Shown here in pieces: positions 1-6,560 of a DNA stretch of 9,390 bases (its first letter is position 1; every line of letters starts with the position of its first letter). The notes under the pieces were generated by a model, which ran no database searches, was not told where the DNA came from, and saw only the letters and a list, made by a program, of their open reading frames with translations. The stretch covers positions 1 to 9,390 of the forward strand of contig JBOHHM010000301.1 in assembly GCA_050725495.1 (NCBI GenBank). The letters run 5' to 3'. Source of the stretch: JBOHHM01 sp050725495. Its GTDB lineage: Bacteria > Pseudomonadota > Gammaproteobacteria > Burkholderiales > Burkholderiaceae_C. Both the position numbers and the translations under genes were made by a program.

Positions 1-1157
1 TCCCAGGCCAGGCCCAGGGCCGCGGCAGCGCTGCGGGTGATCGCATGGCCCCACTGGTGAACCGCATCGTCGAGCTGGGCCGCGCAGGCGGCCAGCGCCA
101 GGGTGCGCAGCGGATCCAGGTCACCGAGCGGTGAAAAGCAGTCGCGGTGGTTGTCCGAGCCGAAGGCCACGGGAATGCCGAGGGCGCTGGCTTCGTGCAC
201 GGGAGCGAGGCCGCGCCAGCGTGGCGTGCGGCGCGCAGTCTGCTGGCTGCTGTCCTGCAGATACAGGTTGGTCAGCGGCAGCGACACCAGGCTCAGCCCC
301 GATGCCGCCACGACGTCGAGCACCTCGCGCAGCTGCTGCGGCGCCAGACGCGACAGCGCGCAGGCGTGGCCGCAGACCGTGCGCTCGCCCCAACCGCGTT
401 CGCGCGCCAGCTGCGCCACCGCCAGCGTGTGGGACTGGCTGGCATCGAGGTGTTCGTCGATGTGGAAATCGAGCCGCAGCCCAAGGCGCTCGGCCAGGTC
501 AAAGGCCCGTGGCAGCAAGGCGCTCACATGGGGCGCTGCATAGGCAAACCAGCCCAGCACGCCGCCGGCCTGCGCGACCTGGCGGGCCAGCCGCGCACTG
601 GCTGCCGGGTCAGCCAGCAGGTCGACCGGGGCCAGCGAGGTCAGCACCAGTTCGACGCGGCCGTGCCAACGCTCGCGCGCCTCCTGCAGCGCCTGCCAGG
701 CCAGCGGGGCGTCCGGGGCCCACCAGTCGCAATAGGAGTTGAGGGCCCGGGTGCCGTGGGCCCAGGCTTCCTGCAGGCCGAAGTCGATGCGGGCTGCCAG
801 TTCTGCTGGCGTCCAGCGCGCCTGGTCGGCCTGCACGGCCTCGATCGCGCCGAACAGGCTGCGCGACGGTTCGAGGCCGACCGCGAGCAGGTCGCCCTTG
901 TCCAGGTGGGTGTGCGGATCGACGAAGGCCGGCAGCACGGTAGCCCCGTCGAGATCGAACGCCGGCAGTTCTCCCTGGGGCTGGGCCTCGATCGCGGCGA
1001 TCCGTGCGCCGTCGATCAGCAGGGCCACCGGGTCCGTGGGCCGAGCAGCCGCCGGGCGGTCGAGCAGGTCGGCGGGCACGTGGGCGCCGCGCAGCCAGTA
1101 GCTCGGCGGCAGCCGCTCGGGCCAGCGGGTCGGGTCGAAGGGGTGGCGTGCAGACAT
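1..1157 (-). CDS. Cytosine-deaminase-like amidohydrolase (3' end beyond left edge)
   Basis: A continuous minus-strand reading frame gives 385 residues from the ATG at 1157 and is still open at the left edge. E. coli CodA is about 427 residues, so only a short C-terminal part is probably missing. The metal-dependent amidohydrolase signatures fall in order: a D-P-H-T-H-L-D-K block with H82 and H84, F-H-I-D-E-H with H232 and E235, G-H-A-C-A-L with H264, and F-G-S-D-N with D335. The spacing of H232, E235 and H264 equals that of CodA H214, E217 and H246, so the barrel looks catalytically intact. From the family I expect hydrolytic deamination of a cytosine-like or other cyclic amidine/amide substrate in the cytoplasm; some family members deaminate creatinine. 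The start lies 12 nt after the permease stop without a clear Shine-Dalgarno, which suggests translational coupling. It is the last visible gene of the operon. Other N-heterocycle hydrolase activities are possible. Confidence 0.88.
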   Translation of the reverse strand, partial: MSARHPFDPTRWPERLPPSYWLRGAHVPADLLDRPAAARPTDPVALLIDGARIAAIEAQPQGELPAFDLDGATVLPAFVDPHTHLDKGDLLAVGLEPSRSLFGAIEAVQADQARWTPAELAARIDFGLQEAWAHGTRALNSYCDWWAPDAPLAWQALQEARERWHGRVELVLTSLAPVDLLADPAASARLARQVAQAGGVLGWFAYAAPHVSALLPRAFDLAERLGLRLDFHIDEHLDASQSHTLAVAQLARERGWGERTVCGHACALSRLAPQQLREVLDVVAASGLSLVSLPLTNLYLQDSSQQTARRTPRWRGLAPVHEASALGIPVAFGSDNHRDCFSPLGDLDPLRTLALAACAAQLDDAVHQWGHAITRSAAAALGLAW

Positions 1158-1169
1158 GGGCAGCAGCGG

Positions 1170-2060
1170 TCAGCTTTCGCGCCGCATTTCGCTTTCATGC
1201 CAGTGGCCCAGCACCCAGCGCGACAGCGCCGCGAACACGATGAAGATCGCGATGCCCAGCAGCGACACCAGCAGCAGCGCGGCGAACATCATCGGAATCT
1301 CGGTGCGAAAGCTCGACTCGAGAATGCGCGAGGCGAGTCCGGTCTCGCGTCCCGCCGTGCCGGCTGTGAACTCGGCGACCACGGCGCCGATCAGGCTCAG
1401 GCCGCCGGCGATCTTCAGGCCCGCCATGAAGTAGGGCAGGGCGCTGGGCACCAGCAGGTAGCGAAAGCGCTGCCAGGGCGTGGTCTTGTAGAGCGTGAAC
1501 AGGTCGCGCAGGTTGGCGTCGGCGCTCTTGAGGCCAATCACGGTGTTGGAGAGGATCGGGAAGAAGGCCACGATCCAGGCGCACAGCAGCAGGGCGCCGG
1601 TGGTGCTTGGGATATAGATCAGGATCAGCGGCGCAATCGCGACGATGGGCGTGACCTGCAGGATCACGGCGATAGGGAACAGCCCGATCTCGACCCATTT
1701 GGACATCGAGAACGCGATCGCCAGCAGCACGCCGCCCGCGATCGCGGCGACCAGCGCCAGCAGCGTGAGCTTGACCGTGAACCACATCGACGGCGACAGC
1801 GAGTCCCAGTGCTCGACCAGCGTGGACAGGATCAGCGTGGGCGCCGGGATGATGTAGTGCGGGATCTGGTTGACCCGAACGACCAGTTCCCAGACCAGCA
1901 GCAGCGCGGCGATGATGGCCAGCGGCAGTGCGATGCGCAGCAGGCCTTCGCGGCGGCGCCCGCGTGCGAGCCGCTCGCCGGCCTCTGAGGGCGGTTGGGC
2001 GTCGTCAGGCGAAGCGGGGCGCGCAGCGGCGGGCGTGTCAGTGATCGATGCCAAGGCCAT
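1170..2060 (-). CDS. NitT/TauT-type ABC transporter permease (SsuC/TauC-like)
   Basis: A 296-residue inner-membrane permease of the binding-protein-dependent transport family. After a hydrophilic, Pro/Ala-rich N-terminus of about 40 residues comes a first membrane helix (about 41-61), then further hydrophobic segments near 97-118, 125-150, 154-175, 208-232 and 257-285. The cytoplasmic EAA-type loop that docks onto the ATPase is visible around 178-216 (the S-A-D-A-N-L-R-D-L start, then P-W-Q-R-F-R-Y-L-L-V-P). Size and layout match the aliphatic sulfonate/taurine/nitrate/pyrimidine importers. The ATG at 2058-2060 has a GGAG (2067-2070) six nt upstream. The first 23 nt overlap the end of the ATPase gene, so the two are probably co-translated and form the importer. 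The substrate cannot be read from this subunit. The neighbouring hydrolase and deaminase suggest a small nitrogen heterocycle or cyclic amide. Confidence 0.93.
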   Translation of the reverse strand: MALASITDTPAAARPASPDDAQPPSEAGERLARGRRREGLLRIALPLAIIAALLLVWELVVRVNQIPHYIIPAPTLILSTLVEHWDSLSPSMWFTVKLTLLALVAAIAGGVLLAIAFSMSKWVEIGLFPIAVILQVTPIVAIAPLILIYIPSTTGALLLCAWIVAFFPILSNTVIGLKSADANLRDLFTLYKTTPWQRFRYLLVPSALPYFMAGLKIAGGLSLIGAVVAEFTAGTAGRETGLASRILESSFRTEIPMMFAALLLVSLLGIAIFIVFAALSRWVLGHWHESEMRRES

Positions 2061-2838
2061 GGAGGGCTCCGTGTAGCGAACGCGACACCGCGATGCAGTG
2101 CTCGTTGTAGCGGGTCGAGGTGCGGAAGGCGTCGCCGCGCGGATAGGGCTCGTCGATGCGGATCTCGTCGATCACCCGGCCCGGCCGGGCGGCCATGACG
2201 ACGATGCGGTCCGACAGGTAGACCGACTCGTAGACGCTGTGGGTCACGAAGATCACGCTGAAGCGGTGTTCCTTCCAGATCGCCAGCAGGTCGTTGTTGA
2301 GCTTGATGCGCGTCATCTCGTCGAGCGCGGCGAAAGGCTCGTCCATCAGCAGCAGGCGAGGCCGGGTCACGAGCGCGCGCGCAATCGAGACTCGCATCTT
2401 CATGCCGCCCGAGAGTTCGCGCGGGTAGACGTCGGCAAAGCGCGTGAGGCCGACCATCCCGAGCGCCTGCTGCACCACGGGGGCGGCCGCATCGCGCTTG
2501 ATGCCGCTGAGCTTGAGCGGCAGGTACACGTTGTCGAACACCCTGGCCCAGGGCATCAGGGTCGGTTCCTGGAACACGAAGCTCAAATCGCGGTCGATGC
2601 CGCTGGCGGCCGCTGGCGCGCTCGCCCAGGCCAGCTCACCCGAGCTGATGCTCGCGAGTCCGGCGATCAGGCGCAGCGCCGTGCTCTTGCCGCAGCCCGA
2701 GGGGCCGAGGAAGCTAACGAAGTCGTGCTCGCCGACCTCGAGGTTCATGCCCTGCAGGGCCAGTGTGCCGTTGGCAAAGCGCTTGCCGACCTCGCGCAGG
2801 CTGACCAGCGCAGGGCTTGATGAGGAGTTGCTGTCCAT
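2038..2838 (-). CDS. NitT/TauT-type ABC transporter ATP-binding protein (SsuB/TauB-like)
   Basis: This is the cytoplasmic ATPase of the importer. With the start at 2838 it has 266 residues, normal for the family. Walker A G-P-S-G-C-G-K-S-T lies at 45-53, the Q-loop F-V-F-Q-E-P near 87-92, the signature L-S-G-G-M-K-M-R at 142-149, Walker B L-L-L-M-D-E-P at 162-168, a D-loop just after it, and the switch histidine (V-T-H-S) at 200. All catalytic elements are intact. I chose the ATG at 2838 because an AAGGA (2844-2848) lies five nt upstream. A GTG at 2862 would add eight residues and overlap the upstream stop by 4 nt, but its Shine-Dalgarno is poor. The gene begins 20 nt after the creatininase-family stop and overlaps the permease start. 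The M-K-M-R after the signature is a variant of the commoner M-R-Q-R or M-Q-Q-R. Confidence 0.93.
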   Translation of the reverse strand: MDSNSSSSPALVSLREVGKRFANGTLALQGMNLEVGEHDFVSFLGPSGCGKSTALRLIAGLASISSGELAWASAPAAASGIDRDLSFVFQEPTLMPWARVFDNVYLPLKLSGIKRDAAAPVVQQALGMVGLTRFADVYPRELSGGMKMRVSIARALVTRPRLLLMDEPFAALDEMTRIKLNNDLLAIWKEHRFSVIFVTHSVYESVYLSDRIVVMAARPGRVIDEIRIDEPYPRGDAFRTSTRYNEHCIAVSRSLHGALHGLGIDH

Positions 2839-2858
2839 GACCATCCTTGGGGCGGGGC

Positions 2859-3680
2859 TCACTGCCAGGCGGGGACGTTGTTCAGCCGCTCGATCGGGAA
2901 ACGGTCGACCTCGTGCAGCAGCTCGACGAAGCGCCGGCCCACGTAGTCCAGCACCGCTTCGCCCTTGTCGGCGGACGCGAGCTCGGCGTTGCCCGCTGCG
3001 CCCTCGGGGTTCATGTCCTGGGTCTGCCAGCCGAGCTTGCCGCTGGCGCCGATCGAGAGGAAGCGGCCTTCCTTAGAGAGCTGCTCAGTCAGCGAGGGGA
3101 AGTTCCTGAAGTTCTCGCGGCGCACATGGTCGGGCGTGAGCTTGAGCATGATCGAGCTTTCGAGGTCGCCGGCATGGATGCCGTGCTCCATCTCGTGCTC
3201 GTCGAACAGGCCGCTGGGCAGGCCCAGCGTGTACCAGTTGGCCGCGACGGTCATCATTGAATGCTTTTCGCGCAGGTCGCGCGCCACGATGTCCATCACC
3301 GACATCTGGCCGCCGTGGCTGTTGAACAGCACCAGCTTGCGCACGCCGGCCGCCGCCACGCAGGCGCCGATTTCGTTCCACAGCGCGATCAGGGTCGCGG
3401 CCGACACGGTCAGCGTGCCCGGGTAGCGCGAATGCTCGTTGCTCTTGCCATAGGCCACGGTGGGCAGGAACAACGCGGGCAGCTCAGGCGGCAGGTGGCG
3501 GATCGCCGCTAGCACCATGCCGTCGATGGTCGCTGTATCGGTCGACATCGGCAGATGCGGGCCGTGCTGCTCAGTGGCGCCCACCGGCAGCACGGCGATC
3601 AGGCGCGAGCGGTCGAGCCGGGAAAAGGCCTCGCTGGTCCAGTCGGACCAGTAGCGGCTGTGAAAGGGGGGCAGACTCAT
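2859..3680 (-). CDS. Creatininase-family metallo-amidohydrolase
   Basis: A 273-residue protein, close to the usual 240-270 for this fold. The family motifs are plain: P-V-G-A-T-E-Q-H-G-P-H-L-P near the N-terminus with E37 and H39, then T-D with D48; N-E-H-S near 82-84; F-N-S-H-G-G-Q with H122; and H-A-G-D-L-E-S-S with H169 and E174. These match the positions used by the family to bind two divalent metals. Members hydrolyse cyclic or formyl amides: creatinine to creatine, deformylation of a pyrimidine intermediate (ArfB), the mycofactocin peptidase MftE. The loop here is H-G-G, where true creatininase has H-Y-E, so creatinine itself is uncertain. The ATG at 3680 has GGAG (3686-3689) five nt upstream; a TTG at 3698 is a less likely alternative. 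It is the first gene of the operon, about 21 nt downstream of the predicted transcription start, and is probably cytoplasmic since no signal peptide is seen. Confidence 0.92.
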   Translation of the reverse strand: MSLPPFHSRYWSDWTSEAFSRLDRSRLIAVLPVGATEQHGPHLPMSTDTATIDGMVLAAIRHLPPELPALFLPTVAYGKSNEHSRYPGTLTVSAATLIALWNEIGACVAAAGVRKLVLFNSHGGQMSVMDIVARDLREKHSMMTVAANWYTLGLPSGLFDEHEMEHGIHAGDLESSIMLKLTPDHVRRENFRNFPSLTEQLSKEGRFLSIGASGKLGWQTQDMNPEGAAGNAELASADKGEAVLDYVGRRFVELLHEVDRFPIERLNNVPAWQ

Positions 3681-3685
3681 GGGCA

Positions 3686-3689
3686 CTCC
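3686..3689 (-). promoter_or_regulatory. Ribosome binding site deciding the creatininase-family start
   Basis: GGAG on the minus strand ends five nt before the ATG at 3678-3680. It supports this ATG over the in-frame TTG at 3696-3698, which would add six residues and lie almost at the predicted transcription start. Confidence 0.7.
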
Positions 3690-3707
3690 AGGGCACAAGG
3701 TGCTGGA

Positions 3708-3737
3708 AGTATAGGAATAACTTTACCGAACGGTCAA
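3708..3737 (-). promoter_or_regulatory. Sigma-70-type promoter of the creatininase/importer/deaminase operon
   Basis: On the minus strand a TTGACC hexamer (3732-3737) is followed after 18 nt by TATACT (3708-3713). Each differs from the consensus by a single base. The predicted transcription start is near 3701, giving a leader of about 21 nt that contains the GGAG ribosome site. The region is AT-rich compared with the flanking genes. The -35 hexamer lies inside an operator-like palindrome, so repression by occlusion is likely. Confidence 0.72.
3722..3737 (-). promoter_or_regulatory. Operator-like palindrome over the -35 (RutR-like site 1)
   Basis: A perfect 10-bp palindrome, ACCGAACGGT (3725-3734), is extended by a further matching pair of T/A bases on each side after one mismatch. 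Read on the minus strand it is TTGACC-GTTC-GGTAAA. It agrees at 11 of 14 fixed positions with the E. coli RutR consensus TTGACCAnnTGGTCAA as I know it. It covers the -35 of the operon promoter. A TetR/RutR-family repressor is the natural candidate, but no regulator gene is in the window. Confidence 0.6.
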
Positions 3738-3835
3738 ATTAATTTTCATCATGGTTTACCCGCGGAGTCGAAAATCACATTTGACTTATGAAATTAAAGG
3801 GGTTTTCAGGCGTCTTAGGAAACTCATTTCAATTA

Positions 3836-3851
3836 GTGACCAAACGGTCAA
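3836..3851 (-). promoter_or_regulatory. Second operator-like palindrome (RutR-like site 2)
   Basis: GACCAAACGGTC (3838-3849) has five matching outer pairs when the flanking T/A is included, with one mismatch near the centre. On the minus strand it reads TTGACC-GTTT-GGTCAC, agreeing at 12 of 14 fixed positions with the RutR consensus. Its centre is 114 bp from that of site 1, close to eleven helical turns, so the two sites would lie on nearly the same face of the DNA. It shares the stretch ACGGTCAAATT with site 1. Looping or control of a lost divergent gene are both possible. Confidence 0.55.
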
Positions 3852-4067
3852 ATTTTTGTTGGCGAAAGGACCTGAGCGTCGCGGCATGGCAAAGCGTTGC
3901 ACCCACCCGGATTCTTGAGTCGCTGGGCGCTGCCATCGACATCACGCCGTGCGAGCCCAGGCCCTGATCGCGCGCTGAGTGCCTGAGCCGGCTGGATTTG
4001 CGGACGCTTTACATGGCGTATACACCCGCTCAACGCAGGTGGTGCAGGCCGTTCCTACAATGGCTGC
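3852..4067 (+). other. Intergenic region upstream of the efflux operon
   Basis: No convincing gene lies between the AT-rich operator region and the adaptor start. The plus-strand frame from 3868 to 3966 looks like the end of a coding sequence (see findings). Two weak -10-like hexamers precede the adaptor: TATACA (4019-4024) and TACAAT (4056-4061). Neither has a good -35. No rho-independent terminator is visible. Confidence 0.5.
4056..4061 (+). promoter_or_regulatory. Possible -10 element of the efflux operon
   Basis: TACAAT differs from the -10 consensus at one position and would place the transcription start at about 4068, the A of the adaptor ATG. No Shine-Dalgarno is visible before that ATG, so a leaderless transcript would fit. 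No clear -35 is present, and the TATACA at 4019-4024 is an alternative that would give a leader of about 37 nt. Confidence 0.35.
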
Positions 4068-5723
4068 ATGAAGAAAATCAACTGGAAAGCCGCTGCCTTG
4101 CTGGCGGCGGCGCTGTTGGCCGCTGGCGGCGGCGCCTGGTGGTGGGCGCAGCGCAATGGCGCCGACGCCGTGCAGTACCGCACCGGCAAGATCGAGCGCG
4201 GCCCGCTGCAGGCCACGGTCTCGGCCAGCGGCGCGGTGAACCCGGTGACCCAGGTTTCGGTGGGCACCCAGGTCTCGGGCCAGATCAAGGAGCTCTATGT
4301 GGACTTCAACTCCGAGGTCAAGGCCGGCCAGCTGATCGCCATGCTCGACCCGGAGACCTTCGAGTACCGCGTGCGCCAGGCCCAGGCCGATGTGGACGCG
4401 GCGCAGGCGGCGGTGCTCACGGCCCAGGCCAACGTGGTCGCGAGCCGGGCCGCCGTGTCGCGTGCCAAGGTCGATCTGGAAGAGGCCCGGCGCGACCACG
4501 AGCGCAAGGCCAGCCTGGTCGAGAAGCAGTTCATCGCGCAAAGCGAGGGCGACAAGGCGCGCGCCCTGGTCAACACTTCCATTGAGGCGCTGAAGGCGGC
4601 CGAGGCGCAGCTGGGCGTGACCCAGGCGCAGGTCAAGAGTGCGCAGGCCAATGTGGCGCAGCGCGAGGCAGCGCTGGCCCAGGCGCGCATCGACCTGGCG
4701 CGCACCCGCATCACCTCGCCGGTCAGCGGCATCGTGATCAAGCGGGCCATTGAAAAAGGCCAGACGGTGGCGGCCAGCCTGCAGGCGCCCGAGCTGTTCG
4801 TGATCGCCCAGAACCTGCAGGACATGCAGGTCGACGCCAGCATCGACGAGAGCGACGTGGGCCGCATCCGCACCGGCCAGAAGGCCAGCTTCACGGTCGA
4901 TGCCTTCCCGGGCCAGACTTTCGAGGGCACGGTCTCGCAGGTGCGCAAGGCGGCACAGAACGTGGCCAGCGTCGTGACCTATGTGGCGGTCGTGCAGTTT
5001 GCCAACGCGGGTGGCCGTTTGCTGCCCGGCATGACGGCCAATGTGCGCGTGGTGACCGACACGCGCGGCAGCGTGTTCAAGGTGCCCAACGCGGCACTGC
5101 GCGTGCGCATCGCAGGCGTTGAGCCCGCAGCGGCTGCGCCGGCCGTCCCGGATGCTGCAAAAAACGTAGCGTCTCCCGACTCATCCACGGGGGCTGGCGG
5201 CTCAAAGTCTTCAGAAAAACCGGTTTCGACCGCGGCTGCCCCCGCCGGCCCGGCCAGCGAATTCCGCAATCGGCTGCTGGGCGAGCTGGCGCTCACGCCG
5301 GCCCAGCTCGAGAAGGTGGACGCGATCTACGCCGAGGCCCGGCCCCGGTTCGCGCAGTTGCGCGAGCTGGCCGACGAGGAGCGGCCCAAGGCGCGCGAGC
5401 GCATCACGGCCGACATCCGCGCGCGCATAGGCGAGCTGCTGACGCCGGAGCAGCAGGCCAAGTACGCGGTGCTGGTGGCCGAGGCGGCCAGCCGCCAGAG
5501 CACACGCGGGCGCATCTTCCTGCTCGGTGAGGATGGCAAGCCCAAGGCCTTCAACGTGCGGCTGGGCATCACCGACGGCAGCAGCACCGAGCTGATCGTG
5601 GGGCCCAATTCGCCCGATGCGCTCGCTCTCAAGGAGGGCGCCGCCGTCATCGTCGGCACGGTCGCGGGCACGGGTGGTGCGCCGCAGCGCCCGCCTACCT
5701 TCGGCCCGCGGCCGCTGTTCTGA
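4068..5723 (+). CDS. MacA-like periplasmic adaptor (HlyD/RND-type) with LTxxQ insert
   Basis: A 551-residue membrane fusion protein, far longer than E. coli MacA (about 371). It links an inner-membrane MacB-type pump to an outer-membrane channel. Residues 7-26 form a single hydrophobic N-terminal anchor; no lipobox cysteine is seen. The first lipoyl half is at about 44-96 (V-G-T-Q-V-S-G-Q-I), a long Ala/Gln-rich coiled-coil hairpin at about 97-213, and the second lipoyl half at about 214-240 (T-S-P-V-S-G-I-V). A beta-barrel follows at about 250-335, and the membrane-proximal domain starts with V-P-N-A-A-L at 339-344. That domain resumes only at about 481 (G-R-I-F-L-L-G-E-D-G-K-P). The intervening stretch is a low-complexity linker (about 349-397) plus a helical segment with L-T-P-A-Q (409-413) and L-T-P-E-Q (458-462), as in Spy/CpxP-type proteins. 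It is the first gene of the operon, and the ATPase follows after 43 nt. Confidence 0.92.
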   Translation: MKKINWKAAALLAAALLAAGGGAWWWAQRNGADAVQYRTGKIERGPLQATVSASGAVNPVTQVSVGTQVSGQIKELYVDFNSEVKAGQLIAMLDPETFEYRVRQAQADVDAAQAAVLTAQANVVASRAAVSRAKVDLEEARRDHERKASLVEKQFIAQSEGDKARALVNTSIEALKAAEAQLGVTQAQVKSAQANVAQREAALAQARIDLARTRITSPVSGIVIKRAIEKGQTVAASLQAPELFVIAQNLQDMQVDASIDESDVGRIRTGQKASFTVDAFPGQTFEGTVSQVRKAAQNVASVVTYVAVVQFANAGGRLLPGMTANVRVVTDTRGSVFKVPNAALRVRIAGVEPAAAAPAVPDAAKNVASPDSSTGAGGSKSSEKPVSTAAAPAGPASEFRNRLLGELALTPAQLEKVDAIYAEARPRFAQLRELADEERPKARERITADIRARIGELLTPEQQAKYAVLVAEAASRQSTRGRIFLLGEDGKPKAFNVRLGITDGSSTELIVGPNSPDALALKEGAAVIVGTVAGTGGAPQRPPTFGPRPLF

Positions 5724-5756
5724 TGGACAAGACCAGGGTTTCGGCCCAGGGCGAAC

Positions 5757-5760
5757 GGAG
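5757..5760 (+). promoter_or_regulatory. Ribosome binding site deciding the GTG start of the efflux ATPase
   Basis: GGAG lies six nt before the GTG at 5767. The frame is open upstream to 5617, but that extension overlaps the adaptor gene, has no family similarity and no comparable ribosome site. The ATG at 5765 is out of frame and immediately followed by a stop. Confidence 0.75.
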
Positions 5761-5766
5761 TTGGAT

Positions 5767-6560
5767 GTGAAGCTGATCGAAGCGCGTGACCTCACCAAGC
5801 TCTACCTCATGGGCGACCAGACCGTGCACGCGCTGCGCGGCGTGTCTCTGGAGATCGAGGCGGGCGAGTTCGTGGCCGTCATGGGCGCGTCGGGCTCGGG
5901 CAAGTCCACGCTGATGAACATCCTGGGCTGCCTGGACCTGCCGACCACGGGTGAGTACCGGTTGGCCGGCGAGGCGGTGCAGGCCATGGCGGCCGACCAG
6001 CTGGCGTCGATCCGCAACCGGCGCATCGGCTTCGTGTTCCAGCAGTTCAACCTGCTGCCGCGCACCAGCGCGCTGGAAAACGTGGAGCTGCCCATGGTGT
6101 ACGCCGGCGTCCGGGCCGCCGAGCGGCACGAGCGGGCCAGGAGCGCCTTGCACCGAGTGGGCCTGGAGCAGCGCGCCGGCCACACGCCGGCCGAGCTGTC
6201 GGGCGGCCAGCAGCAGCGCGTGGCGATTGCGCGGGCGCTCGTGAACCAGCCGCAACTGATCCTGGCCGACGAGCCGACCGGCGCGCTGGACTCCGAAACC
6301 AGCGAGGACATCATGCGATTGCTCAGCGAGCTCAACCAGCAGGGCATGACCGTGGTGCTGGTCACGCACGAGGCCGATATCGCGGCCTGGGCGCGCCGCA
6401 AGATCGTGTTTCGCGACGGCCACATCCTTCAGGACATGGTTGATGCCCGGGCTGTTTCCGCAGACGGGCGGATGAGCGCCGCCGGGCCGCCCCAAGGTGC
6501 GAAGGCCCCCTCGGGGGGCAGCGAAGCACACGCAGTGGGAAGCGTGGGGGTCATTTCCGC

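Noticed and set aside
147..1988. A 613-codon plus-strand open frame antisense to the deaminase and permease genes
   Set aside because: It runs across two clearly recognisable minus-strand genes, and its product is Arg/Gln/Gly/His-rich without any family motif. Long antisense frames are expected in high-GC genes with strong third-position bias.
2098..2820. A 240-codon plus-strand frame antisense to the importer ATPase
   Set aside because: The minus strand carries all ABC ATPase motifs intact; this product shows none and has shadow-like composition.
3848..4033. A 61-codon minus-strand frame in the intergenic region
   Set aside because: No family resemblance and no ribosome site before its ATG; it begins in the weak promoter region of the efflux operon.
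5617..5766. A 50-residue N-terminal extension of the efflux ATPase
   Set aside because: It overlaps the adaptor gene, is Arg/Ser-rich and unlike the family. The GTG at 5767 with its GGAG site gives the normal N-terminus.
6505..6519. GC hairpin as a rho-independent terminator
   Set aside because: No T-run follows and it lies within the ATPase gene directly before a coupled permease gene, so termination here would break the operon.
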